Source: JAKVAV01 sp047632755 (GTDB lineage: Bacteria > Bacteroidota > Bacteroidia > Flavobacteriales_D > Cryomorphaceae). From it: DNA of 64,000 nt. The position numbers and the translations under genes are program-made. Every line of letters begins with the position of its first letter. The first letter of the stretch is position 1. Shown here piece by piece: positions 25,862 through 34,600 of this stretch. The stretch is taken from contig JBLIDT010000009.1 of the NCBI GenBank assembly GCA_047632755.1, positions 1 to 64,000 on the forward strand. The letters run 5' to 3'. Below the pieces are notes generated by a model, which made no database searches, was not told the origin of the DNA, and saw nothing but the letters and a program-made list of their open reading frames with translations.

Positions 25862-26004
25862 CATGCCTGCGGCTTGATCGCAGATCGGCGTTGCACTTGT
25901 TTTAAAAACAGTTATTCTCCTGAGGCGGACTCCTTGGTTTTTAAAACTGCCTGCGCCCCTGCCTTCGACTTGGTTTGGCAATTTGCTAATGAATCCTGTA
26001 GTTC
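25862..26004 (-). repeat. Intergenic repeat, copy A
   Basis: The minus strand aligns almost end to end with the copy at 46628-46767: TTAGCAA.TTGCCAA.CCAAG, GGGGCGCA, then an AT-rich hairpin, AAAACAAGTG.AACGC and GATCAAGCCGCAGGCATGA. The hairpin arms are GTTTTAAAAAC (25899-25909) and GTTTTTAAAAC (25937-25947), perfectly complementary over 11 bases. A 61-codon open frame crosses it but is not a gene. Confidence 0.8.
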
Positions 26005-26036
26005 ATCCATTCGACATTATTGACAAACTTCTAATT

Positions 26037-26390
26037 ATGGCTGAGAAATATACCATCTACCACAATCCCAGATGCCGAAAGAGTCGAGAGGCTCTCAACT
26101 TTCTAATCGAAGAAAAGGTAGATCTCGAGGTAATAAAATACCTGGATGACCCCATTCAGTCCAAAGACTTTAAATTGCTTTTGGCAAGGCTCGATTTGAA
26201 AGTGAGCGACATTATCAGAAAGGAAGAGCAGCTGTTTAAGCAGAAGTACAAAGGCTTCGACTTTACCGACGAAGAATGGTTCATTGTTTTGGAAGAAAAC
26301 CCAAAACTGCTACAGCGACCTATAGTTGTAAAAGGCAGCAAGGCCGTGATTGGTCGACCGCTGGAAAATGTAAAAAACCTATTGAACTAG
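26037..26390 (+). CDS. Arsenate reductase-like (ArsC/Spx family) protein
   Basis: 117 residues with the thioredoxin-like ArsC fold. It starts at ATG 26037 (MAEKYTIYHNPRCRKSREAL); Cys13 in HNPRCRKS is the catalytic cysteine of glutaredoxin-coupled arsenate reductases. Later conserved segments are IKYLDDPIQSKDFKLLLARL and the C-terminal LLQRPIVVKGSKAVIGRP. This is the YfgD/ArsC-type reductase, often found without any ars operon, so its true substrate may not be arsenate. No arsenic transporter is nearby. It precedes fumC by three bases and is likely cotranscribed. Confidence 0.88.
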   Translation: MAEKYTIYHNPRCRKSREALNFLIEEKVDLEVIKYLDDPIQSKDFKLLLARLDLKVSDIIRKEEQLFKQKYKGFDFTDEEWFIVLEENPKLLQRPIVVKGSKAVIGRPLENVKNLLN

Positions 26391-26393
26391 ATT

Positions 26394-27788
26394 ATGGAGT
26401 ATCGAATAGAAAAAGACACGATGGGCGAGGTAAAAGTACCTGCCGACAAATACTGGGGAGCACAAACTGAGCGCTCTCGGAATAACTTTAAAATTGGCCC
26501 CGAGGCGAGTATGCCTCTGGAAGTGATTTATGGGTTTGCTTATTTGAAAAAAGCTGCTGCAATCACAAATTTCAAAGCGGGTGTTTTGGCCGAAGAGAAA
26601 ATGAAACTCATTGGCGCTGTATGCGATGAGATTTTGGAAGGAAAGCACGACGAGCAATTTCCGCTGGTTATATGGCAAACGGGATCGGGAACCCAGAGCA
26701 ATATGAATTGCAATGAAGTGATTGCCAATCGCGCGCAAGTATTGAGCGGCGGGCACCTCGGAGAGGGCGAACGAAAAATTCACCCGAACGATGATGTCAA
26801 CAAGTCTCAATCGAGCAACGATACCTACCCGACGGGAATGCACATCGCATCCTACAAGGTCATCGTCGAAAAGACTATTCCAGGAGTGGAGAAGCTCAGA
26901 GATGTCATCAAATCGAAGTCTGATGAGTTTATGAACGTGGTGAAAATAGGTCGGACACACCTGATGGATGCCACGCCTTTGACTTTAGGTCAAGAGTTTA
27001 GCGGATACGTTTCTCAACTCAACCACGGCCTTCGTGCATTGAAAAACACGTTGGCCCACCTTAGCGAATTGGCCCTTGGTGGAACGGCCGTTGGAACGGG
27101 AATCAATACGCCTAACGGCTACGCAGAAAATGTAGCGAAGGAGATTGCCGACTTAACGGGATTGCCATTTATAACTGCTGAAAACAAGTTTGAGGCTCTA
27201 GCTGCTCACGATGCGATGGTGGAGACTCATGGTGCTTTGAAGCAATTGGCAATTTCTTTGAATAAGATTGCCAATGATATTCGAATGCTGGCTTCAGGCC
27301 CTCGAAGCGGGATTGGTGAAATAATTATCCCAGCCAATGAGCCGGGTTCATCCATAATGCCGGGTAAGGTCAATCCTACGCAATGTGAAGCGTTGACTAT
27401 GGTTTGCGCCCAAGTATTTGGAAATGATGCCGCGATAGGATTCGGTGGTGCGCAAGGGCATTACGAGCTCAATGTATTTAAACCCGTAATGGCTTCGAAT
27501 TTGATTCAATCAGCCAATCTCATTGCCGACGCTTGCGTCTCTTTTACTGATAACTGTGCCGTGGGAATAGAACCAAACTACGAAGTGATCAAACGTCACT
27601 TGAACAATTCCCTCATGCTAGTTACCGCTTTGAATACCCATATCGGCTATGACAAATCGGCTAAGATTGCGAAGGAAGCCCACAAAAACGGCACGACATT
27701 AAAAGAAGAAGCCGTGAAGTTGGAATACCTCACGGCCGAAGAATTTGACGAGTGGGTTGATCCACTCAAAATGACGGGATTGTCTTAA
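26394..27788 (+). CDS. fumC: Fumarate hydratase, class II
   Basis: TCA-cycle enzyme interconverting fumarate and malate; oxygen-stable, iron-free, tetrameric. 464 residues, the normal length. Visible signatures: TGSGTQSNMNCNEVIANRA (active-site region, residues about 99-117), SQSSNDTYPTGMH, and the fumarase/aspartase signature GSSIMPGKVNPTQCE near residue 318. The C-terminal lyase domain ends in EFDEWVDPLKMTG. Cotranscription with the ArsC-like gene is likely from the three-base gap. Confidence 0.98.
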   Translation: MEYRIEKDTMGEVKVPADKYWGAQTERSRNNFKIGPEASMPLEVIYGFAYLKKAAAITNFKAGVLAEEKMKLIGAVCDEILEGKHDEQFPLVIWQTGSGTQSNMNCNEVIANRAQVLSGGHLGEGERKIHPNDDVNKSQSSNDTYPTGMHIASYKVIVEKTIPGVEKLRDVIKSKSDEFMNVVKIGRTHLMDATPLTLGQEFSGYVSQLNHGLRALKNTLAHLSELALGGTAVGTGINTPNGYAENVAKEIADLTGLPFITAENKFEALAAHDAMVETHGALKQLAISLNKIANDIRMLASGPRSGIGEIIIPANEPGSSIMPGKVNPTQCEALTMVCAQVFGNDAAIGFGGAQGHYELNVFKPVMASNLIQSANLIADACVSFTDNCAVGIEPNYEVIKRHLNNSLMLVTALNTHIGYDKSAKIAKEAHKNGTTLKEEAVKLEYLTAEEFDEWVDPLKMTGLS

Positions 27789-27792
27789 TGTC

Positions 27793-28884
27793 CTAAGCGA
27801 AGTCCGCGTTCTTTCCTGTTTTCAAATCAGTTACTATTTGCTTGATGCGCTGTTCCTCTTCCTTCGGGCAGAGGAGCAGTACGTCATCAGTATCTACCAA
27901 AATGAAGTTTTCAAGGCCGTGAATAACGACTAACTTGTGTTCAGGAACGTTGATCATATTGTCGCTGCTGTTGTAGACCACCACGTTCTTTCCAACGATT
28001 GCGTTGTGGTTTTTGTCTTTCTTTACGTGCGTAAAAAGAGAACCCCACGTTCCCAAGTCACTCCATCCAAAGTCGCTCAACACGACGTTTACGTTTTTGG
28101 CTTTCTCCATGATTCCGTAATCAAGAGATACGCTTTCGCAAACTGAATATATTTCAGCAATTTTTTCTTGTTCTTTATCTGAGTTTAACTCGGCGGCACC
28201 TTCTTCGAAAAGCTCAGTAACTTCGGGTAAGTGCTGCTTGAAAGCTTCTGTGATACTATCCAATGTCCAGATAAATATTCCTGAGTTCCAGTAAAAATCT
28301 CCGCTTTTAATAAACTCAAGCGCCAAATCTAAATCGGGCTTCTCCGTAAAGGTTTTCACCTTTTTCACTTGATCATTAACGGCATCTTTGGCATCGGTAA
28401 ACTGAATGTAGCCATAGCCAGTATCAGGTCGCGACGGTTTGATACCAAGTGTCACTAAGTTCCCGGTAGTTTGTGCTTGGTCCAGAGCAGTTTCTATGGT
28501 GGAGAAAAAGGCCTGTTCCTTCAAGATTAGGTGGTCGGATGGAGCCACAATCATTCTTGCGTTTGGATTCTTCGAGCGAATCTTTTCATTGGCATAGGCC
28601 ACGCAAGGAGCCGTATTTCTGCGAGATGGCTCGCAAAGAATTTGATCATAATCAATGCCATCAAGCTGCTCTTTTACCAATTCTCGGTACTGCTCGTTGG
28701 TTACGATGTAGATGTTCTCCTTTGGGCAAATGTGAAGAAAGCGCTCAAAAGTTTGCTGAATGAGGGTGCTACCTGTTCCCAAAATATCGTGAAACTGCTT
28801 GGGGTAGGAAGTGCGGCTCATTGGCCAAAATCGGCTACCGATTCCTCCTGCCATTATGACGCAGTAATTGTCTTTGTTTACCAT
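27793..28884 (-). CDS. manC: Mannose-1-phosphate guanylyltransferase
   Basis: Makes GDP-mannose from mannose-1-phosphate and GTP for polysaccharide and glycan synthesis. 363 residues: only the nucleotidyltransferase domain, without the C-terminal isomerase domain of bifunctional ManC/AlgA. The N-terminal loop CVIMAGGIGSRFWPMSRTSYPKQ carries the pyrophosphorylase signature GGxGxRxWPxS; FTEKPDLDLA is the metal-proximal FxEKP motif, and IFIWTLDSITEAF follows. Convergent with fumC (four bases between). Single gene with no obvious partner nearby. Confidence 0.93.
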   Translation of the reverse strand: MVNKDNYCVIMAGGIGSRFWPMSRTSYPKQFHDILGTGSTLIQQTFERFLHICPKENIYIVTNEQYRELVKEQLDGIDYDQILCEPSRRNTAPCVAYANEKIRSKNPNARMIVAPSDHLILKEQAFFSTIETALDQAQTTGNLVTLGIKPSRPDTGYGYIQFTDAKDAVNDQVKKVKTFTEKPDLDLALEFIKSGDFYWNSGIFIWTLDSITEAFKQHLPEVTELFEEGAAELNSDKEQEKIAEIYSVCESVSLDYGIMEKAKNVNVVLSDFGWSDLGTWGSLFTHVKKDKNHNAIVGKNVVVYNSSDNMINVPEHKLVVIHGLENFILVDTDDVLLLCPKEEEQRIKQIVTDLKTGKNADFA

Positions 28885-29038
28885 GGATTATTCGTTCTAA
28901 GTTGTTGACGTAAAATCGTTTCCCGAGAATAGTTAAGTGCGAGGCTTAAATTTAGCAGTCGCGAAAGTAAGCCATAATTTGAAAAGATGCAGATATCCCG
29001 TGTTACTAATATAGAGTCTGTCATATAGTCGAGGGTCT

Positions 29039-29104
29039 GAGCTAGAGAGTTCATAAGCAAGTTTCCAAACCAAGCAAAAGGTGTGATAGCGCACTTTATA
29101 GCCA
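29039..29104 (+). repeat. Partial copy of the intergenic repeat family
   Basis: GAGCTAGAGAGTT..TAAGCAAGTTTCCAAACCAAG..GCGCAC matches the first half of copy B (46628-46767). The 90 bases before it (about 28945-29000) show weak similarity to the second half. The gap between manC and the SprT-like gene (28885-29108) otherwise holds nothing recognisable. Confidence 0.55.
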
Positions 29105-29108
29105 GGCT

Positions 29109-29735
29109 TTAAAGGGTAGCCAAGGGATTTACCTTAGCCCTGGATGAGATGAGGTATTGCTTGCCATCCGTCACGCGGCGACAAAGTATTCGCGTTCGCC
29201 TGAGGAGAGTATATTGGTAAATATCACCTCTGAATTCGAATTGATCGTTTGGGGAAAGGGTCCCTAAGAATTCACCTTCTTCCGAATCGTATTCGGCGAG
29301 TGCGCGGCTCAAAATGGGGCAAGAACAACTCGATGCCTTGGGCCGTGAGATGTGGAGGTTAAGTGATTTTGTGAGGTCTGGAGGAAAAATTTGTTTGTCC
29401 ACAAATAGCTTCAGCATTTTGGTGTAGATGCCTTTCCATTCCTGGCCATGAGGAGCTGCTTTTTGGCCATGTTTCAAGTAGCATCCTAAATGCGCGAACT
29501 CATGAATAGTGGTGATGAGAAACGAGTAGGGGTGAAGATCTGCGTTCACCGAAATTCGTGGCGCTTTCCCGTTGAGGCCAGGCCTGAAATCTCCAAGCTT
29601 GGTTTGTCTCGGTTTTGAAATGACGAACACCACGTTAAGCTCGACGATCCAGTTAGCGATTACCGCAGCAGTCCCTTTCGGTACTTTTGGCGAAAGTTTT
29701 TTTTCAAAGTGAAGAATTGCCTCATTGGACGCCAT
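29109..29735 (-). CDS. SprT-like zinc metalloprotease domain protein
   Basis: 208 residues from the ATG at 29735. The SprT-like zinc site HEFAH is at residues 78-82 (ITTIHEFAHLGCYLKHG), with a downstream His in APHGQEWK as third ligand. A C-terminal zinc-ribbon-like part (SSCSCPI; RILCRRVTDGKQYLISSRAKV) follows, as in Spartan/SprT relatives, which in eukaryotes cleave DNA-protein crosslinks. Bacterial function is unproven. A GTG four codons upstream is possible but would overlap the small lipoprotein gene, which ends five bases before the ATG. Confidence 0.85.
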   Translation of the reverse strand: MASNEAILHFEKKLSPKVPKGTAAVIANWIVELNVVFVISKPRQTKLGDFRPGLNGKAPRISVNADLHPYSFLITTIHEFAHLGCYLKHGQKAAPHGQEWKGIYTKMLKLFVDKQIFPPDLTKSLNLHISRPKASSCSCPILSRALAEYDSEEGEFLGTLSPNDQFEFRGDIYQYTLLRRTRILCRRVTDGKQYLISSRAKVNPLATL

Positions 29736-29739
29736 AGTC

Positions 29740-29886
29740 TTAGGCACGGCAGATTATTTGTGCGGAAGCGAGCTCACTCGTCCATTTCGGACAGGTGTCG
29801 CATTTCTTCTTTTTATTTGCGGTACACGATGATGCTATTGCGGCCATTGCTATTGCAATTGAGGCAATGAGAAGTCTCTTTTTCAT
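29740..29886 (-). CDS. 48-residue lipoprotein with a KKKKCDTCPKW motif
   Basis: A short gene: MKKRLLIASIAIAMAAIASS followed by lipid-acceptor Cys21, then TANKKKKCDTCPKW and a short tail ending ICRA. The signal peptide and lipobox (ASSC) are clear. The Lys-run plus Cys-x-x-Cys-Pro-Lys-Trp/Phe pattern recurs in tiny lipoproteins of this phylum whose function is unknown; the two close cysteines may bind metal or form a disulphide. It sits directly upstream of the SprT-like gene on the same strand. Confidence 0.75.
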   Translation of the reverse strand: MKKRLLIASIAIAMAAIASSCTANKKKKCDTCPKWTSELASAQIICRA

Positions 29887-30023
29887 TTGAATTCAAAATT
29901 AGAAAAAATTGCAGTTAATACTTTCCGTGATCGCAGGTGTTCCTTATCAACGTCTGAGTCGGAAAATTAATTTTGTCCTTTAGCGTTCGATTTGATCGAG
30001 CACCTTACCTTTATTCGCAAGAG

Positions 30024-30764
30024 TTGAACTTACTTTTTCACATAGGGCAGTACTTTACTTTGATCTGGCGAAGCTTTTCTCGACCCGAGAAATTTTCGAT
30101 CTATCGAAAACAATTCGTGCAAGAGATTGACAGTATTGGATTGAGCTCCATTGGTATTGTGGCGCTGATGTCCGTATTTATGGGCGCAGTAATAGCCTTG
30201 CAAACGGCTTCGAATATGGACAGTCCTTTGCTGCCAGCTTACACGGTAGGATTCACCGCAAGACAGTCGATTATCTTGGAGTTTTCTCCCACCATTATTG
30301 CACTGATACTAGCGGGTAAGGTGGGTAGTAATATCGCCTCTGAAATAGGCACAATGCGTGTTACAGAGCAGATTGATGCCTTGGATATAATGGGTGTTAA
30401 TTCCGCAGCATATCTCATTTTGCCAAAGGTACTCGCAGGACTTTTCATTTTTCCATTCCTGATTACCATCTCTATGTTTTTAGGGATTTTCGGAGGTTGG
30501 TTCGTTTGTATTTCTACTGGGGTTGTTTCTTCAAATGACTACATCTACGGAATCCAATATGATTTCCAGCCTTTTGATGTGTTCTATGCGCTAATCAAAA
30601 CAGTGATCTTTGCTTTTATCATTACTACCGTTGCTTCGTACCACGGCTATTTCGCCAAAGGAAGTGCCTTGGAGGTAGGTCGAAGTAGCACGAAAGCGGT
30701 GGTTTACAGCAGTATCTTGATTCTGATTTTCAATTATATAGTCACCCAACTTCTACTGATTTGA
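30024..30764 (+). CDS. mlaE: MlaE-family ABC transporter permease
   Basis: Inner-membrane permease of the phospholipid transport system that keeps the outer membrane asymmetric. 246 residues: an amphipathic N-terminal helix (HIGQYFTLIWRSFSRPEKF) and five or so membrane helices. Diagnostic stretches are SIGIVALMSVFMGAVIALQT, SNIASEIGTMRVTEQIDALDIMGV and PKVLAGLFIFPFL. Start is uncertain: TTG at 30024 fits the family length; TTG at 29973 also opens the frame but coincides with a TAATTTTG -7-like box. Stop overlaps the MlaF start (TTGA). Confidence 0.9.
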   Translation: MNLLFHIGQYFTLIWRSFSRPEKFSIYRKQFVQEIDSIGLSSIGIVALMSVFMGAVIALQTASNMDSPLLPAYTVGFTARQSIILEFSPTIIALILAGKVGSNIASEIGTMRVTEQIDALDIMGVNSAAYLILPKVLAGLFIFPFLITISMFLGIFGGWFVCISTGVVSSNDYIYGIQYDFQPFDVFYALIKTVIFAFIITTVASYHGYFAKGSALEVGRSSTKAVVYSSILILIFNYIVTQLLLI

Positions 30765-31519
30765 TTGAGGTTAAGAACCTGTATAAGTCCTTTGGAGACA
30801 CAGAGGTGTTGACCGATATCAGCTTCACTTTCTTGAAAGGAAAAGTGAATATGATCATTGGCCAAAGTGGAAGCGGTAAGTCCGTATTGACGAAGTGTAT
30901 AGTGGGTCTCCACCAACCCGATCAAGGAGAAGTTCTCTTTGATGGACAAAACTTCTTGCAATTACCGCTGGAAGAGAAAAAGGAAATCAGGAAGAACATT
31001 GGAATGTTATTCCAAGCCAGTGCTCTTTTTGATAGTATGACTGTTGAAGAAAATATCAGCTTCCCTTTGAGAATGTTCACGAATAACACAGCGGGAGAAA
31101 TTAAGAGCCGTGTCGATGAATGTCTTGAAAGAGTGAACCTTGTTGGTAAGAATGATCTCTATCCCGGCGAAACCAGCGGAGGAATGCAGAAACGAATAGG
31201 CATTGCCAGAGCAATCGCTATGAAGCCCGCTTATCTTTTTTGCGACGAACCGAATTCAGGACTTGATCCTCAAACAGCCATCGTTATTGACAACTTAATT
31301 CACGAGATCACCTACGAGATGGACATTACGACTATCGTGATCACGCATGACATGAATTCTGTAATCGAGATTGGAGATCATATCATGTTCGTTTACAAAG
31401 GAAAGAAGTGGTGGTCGGGTGATAAGCAGGATATTCTTCGTTCGAAGAACAATGAACTCAATGACTTTGTGTACGCCTCGAAGTTTATGAAAACTCTTCG
31501 CGAGAAACTCAATTCTTAA
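30761..31519 (+). CDS. mlaF: MlaF-family ABC transporter ATP-binding protein
   Basis: 252-residue ATPase that powers the MlaE permease. Walker A GQSGSGKSVL, signature ETSGGMQKRIGIARA (a degenerate LSGGQ typical of MlaF), Walker B YLFCDEPNSGLDP and switch His in VITHDMNSV. Start codon TTG within a TTGA overlap. The usual third gene, mlaD with an MCE domain, does not follow directly; a T9SS cargo gene does. Confidence 0.92.
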   Translation: MIEVKNLYKSFGDTEVLTDISFTFLKGKVNMIIGQSGSGKSVLTKCIVGLHQPDQGEVLFDGQNFLQLPLEEKKEIRKNIGMLFQASALFDSMTVEENISFPLRMFTNNTAGEIKSRVDECLERVNLVGKNDLYPGETSGGMQKRIGIARAIAMKPAYLFCDEPNSGLDPQTAIVIDNLIHEITYEMDITTIVITHDMNSVIEIGDHIMFVYKGKKWWSGDKQDILRSKNNELNDFVYASKFMKTLREKLNS

Positions 31520-31585
31520 AAAGAGGTAAATCCGTTTTTCCCACTTGTTTCTTTGCAGTGCATCATAGTTCTTATTGTCGCAATG

Positions 31586-31614
31586 TTGACTTCATAGTGG
31601 AATGATTAAATTCG
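31586..31614 (+). promoter_or_regulatory. Probable promoter of the PNGase F-like gene
   Basis: TTG at 31586-31588, an 18-base spacer, then TAAATTCG at 31607-31614, one base from the -7 consensus. Leader of about 35 AT-rich bases before the ATG at 31655. Confidence 0.45.
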
Positions 31615-31654
31615 TTTGAATTCGTCTCCTATTTATTCATCTTAATAAATTGCT

Positions 31655-34600
31655 ATGTTAAAAACCGCATTGAATTGCTTGGTTGCTTTTTTAGTCTTTC
31701 AGACTATCTCTATTGTTTCCAATGCTCAGGAAGTGGGCGATACCATTGTAGTACAAACATTGGATTACAACAGCACAACTCGAGATACAATGGTCGTCTT
31801 TCCTGATTTTTCTGGGCTGACCTTCGAAAAGGTGTTGATGCGCTACAATATGCGCTGTAAGGATGCCGCCGTGAATACAACTGGAGGAAATAACGTAGCA
31901 TGCGGAGAATGGGATTATAGCTGCAACACTTACCTAACCGATTCTACCAGAACCGACTCTCTGGGAACTATCCATCCCGATTTTATCATTACTGGATTTA
32001 GTGGGAGTACATACGATTATACCACAGTGCCCACCTATTCCTATTACCAAGCTACCCAAGAAGAAGTCACTTATACGGAGGTAATGTCTGAAGTTGTTTC
32101 AGAAATAGGCAGCGGAAGTATGTCAGATGAAACCCCCTTGAACAACGACTTGGGAGACGCCAAGTCTCAGTATCTCTACACGGCCGACGAATTAACGCAG
32201 GGTGGTCTTTCGGCTGGGATGATCACTGGTTTGAGCATGGACATCGGCTCTATAGGAAATGAAATTGCCAATCTTCGCATTGCCATTAAAGAAACCAGTG
32301 CCGCTGAGCTCGATCCCCTTAGTCCTGAATTGGAAGGATTTGCGAATGTGTATTACCTCAATACCACATTTGAGGCTATTGGCGAGCATCAGTTCAATCT
32401 CAGTACTGAATTTGATTGGGACGGAATCAGCAACTTGATCGTCCAATTTTCCTACGAAGATGCCGTGGGCACTGGATCTGAGGTGCTTTCTGAAAGCATA
32501 GAAAACCTCGGGATAGCGTCTTCATCCGATGATTATTACCTCGATTTCAACGGTGACTCTTACGTGGAAATAGCCAACGACTTTCCAACGGTAGCAGATC
32601 AAATTACGATCTCTTGCTGGGTGTATGGAAACGAAGATATTATGCCGACCAGCTCTACTCTCTTTGAAGGAAGAGACCTGGATAATAATCGCCAAGTAAA
32701 TGCACACCTTCCTTGGAGCAATAGCCGGGTTTACTGGGATTGTGGAAACGATGGAAGTGGGTATGATCGGATTGACAAAGAGGCCTCAGTGGAGAACTTT
32801 GCAGGTAAATGGAACCATTGGGCATTTACCAAGAATGCCACGACTGGAAGCATGAAGATGTACCTCAATGGATCTTTGTGGCATTCGGGAAACGGAAAAA
32901 CAAAACTCATCGATCTTCAAGAGTTGAGAATCGGGCGATCCATTACTTGGACCAATACCTACTTTGGAAAAGTTGATGAATTTCGTGTTTGGAATACTGA
33001 ATTGTCGGCAAGTGAAATTGCTGATTACATGTATACTTCAGTAACAGAGGCTCACCCTAGTTACAATCACCTCTTGGCCTATTATACGTTTGATGAGGGT
33101 GCGGGAGTCATCGCTGGTGACTTAACAGAAGGTCATGAAGGTACTTTGGTAGCTGCGCCACTTTGGCGGCAAAATGAAGGGCGGGAGATTAAGAAGGACT
33201 TCTCCGCTTTGGCCGAGAGGCCAAATATGAAAGTGATTCAAGGAGAATACGTCACCTCCGTTTCTGAAACAGTCGTTTTAGACTCTATAGTCAATGCGGT
33301 AAATACGGTTACGGGCTTCGGTCTTGATGGGACTGATCTAGAAGAGATCAGTGTGAACACTTATTATGAAGCAGGCGAGATGCCAATCGTCGATGAATCT
33401 GGAGAACAAGTAGGAACGGTTAATGCACCTGCGGAGAACTCTATTGAGATTGGTGAATTGTTCTACTACCGCAAGTTCCCTATGAAGTACGAGATCATGT
33501 CTTTCGTAACGCCTTACGGAATTGGTCTGGATATGACGCCTGTCGGCAAAACCTGGACTTTTGATTTGACGGATTTCGTTCCTATTCTGAACGGATCAAA
33601 ACGAATGACCATGGAAAGGGGAGGACAATGGCAGGAAGAAATGGATATCCAATTCCTTTTTATAGTAGGCACGCCGCCAAGAGAGGTGATAGATGTTCAG
33701 CAGATTTGGAAAGTTGACCAGCGAAGCTACGCCTCCATTTCTGACGATACATACTTCCCGCCAAGAGATGTGATGACTAATGCCGAAGGGTCTCAGTTTA
33801 AAATAAGATCTTCCATTACTGGACATGGTCAGCAAGGGGAGTTCATTCCACGAACCCATTACGTCGATATAGCAGGTGGAAGCAATGAATTCTCATGGCA
33901 AGTTTGGAAAGAGTGTGCCGCAAATCCTCTTTATCCCCAAGGAGGTACTTGGATTTATGACCGAGCTGGGTGGTGTCCTGGAATGGCCACTGATGTTCAG
34001 GAATTTGACATTACCTCTATGGTCACTCCTGGCCAGGCTGTTAATATTGAGTATGGTATGAACAGCGCTACGGGAGATTCTAGATACATCGTAAATCATC
34101 AATTGGTGACGTACGGTGAAAATAATTTTGACCTGGATGCTACTCTTGTAGAAGTGAGAAAACCTTCGGATAACTTTGAGTTTGATCGCTTCGGAACGAT
34201 TTGTCACTCTCCTGAAGTAGTCATTCGCAATACTGGAAATGAGACCTTGACTTCTATCACCATTACTTACTGGGTGAACAGTGCTCCGACGCCTGAAACA
34301 TTTATTTGGACGGGTTCTCTTGATTTCCTTGAATCGGAGACAGTGGTGTTGCCCGCTCCAGCCACGCTCTGGGAGAGTGTGACGCCAGCTGACAACGTTT
34401 TTCATGCTTCCTTATCCTTACCGAATGGGGGTGCTGACGAGTACGCGTTCAATAACTCCTATCAATCTTCTTTCCGAATTCCCGAAGTTGTACCAAATCA
34501 CTTTCTCATTTTATTCGTTACAAACAGCCAACCAAACGAGAATGACTACCAACTAAAAGACGACAATGGAAATGTGATTTTCGAACGCGACAATATGGAC

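Noticed and set aside
25838..26023. 61-codon open frame after prfB
   Set aside because: It lies almost wholly inside repeat copy A, whose other copies do not keep the frame; no protein family features.
26037..26390. An arsenic-resistance operon
   Set aside because: Only an ArsC-fold reductase is present, with no ArsR, ArsB or Acr3 nearby; it pairs with fumC instead.
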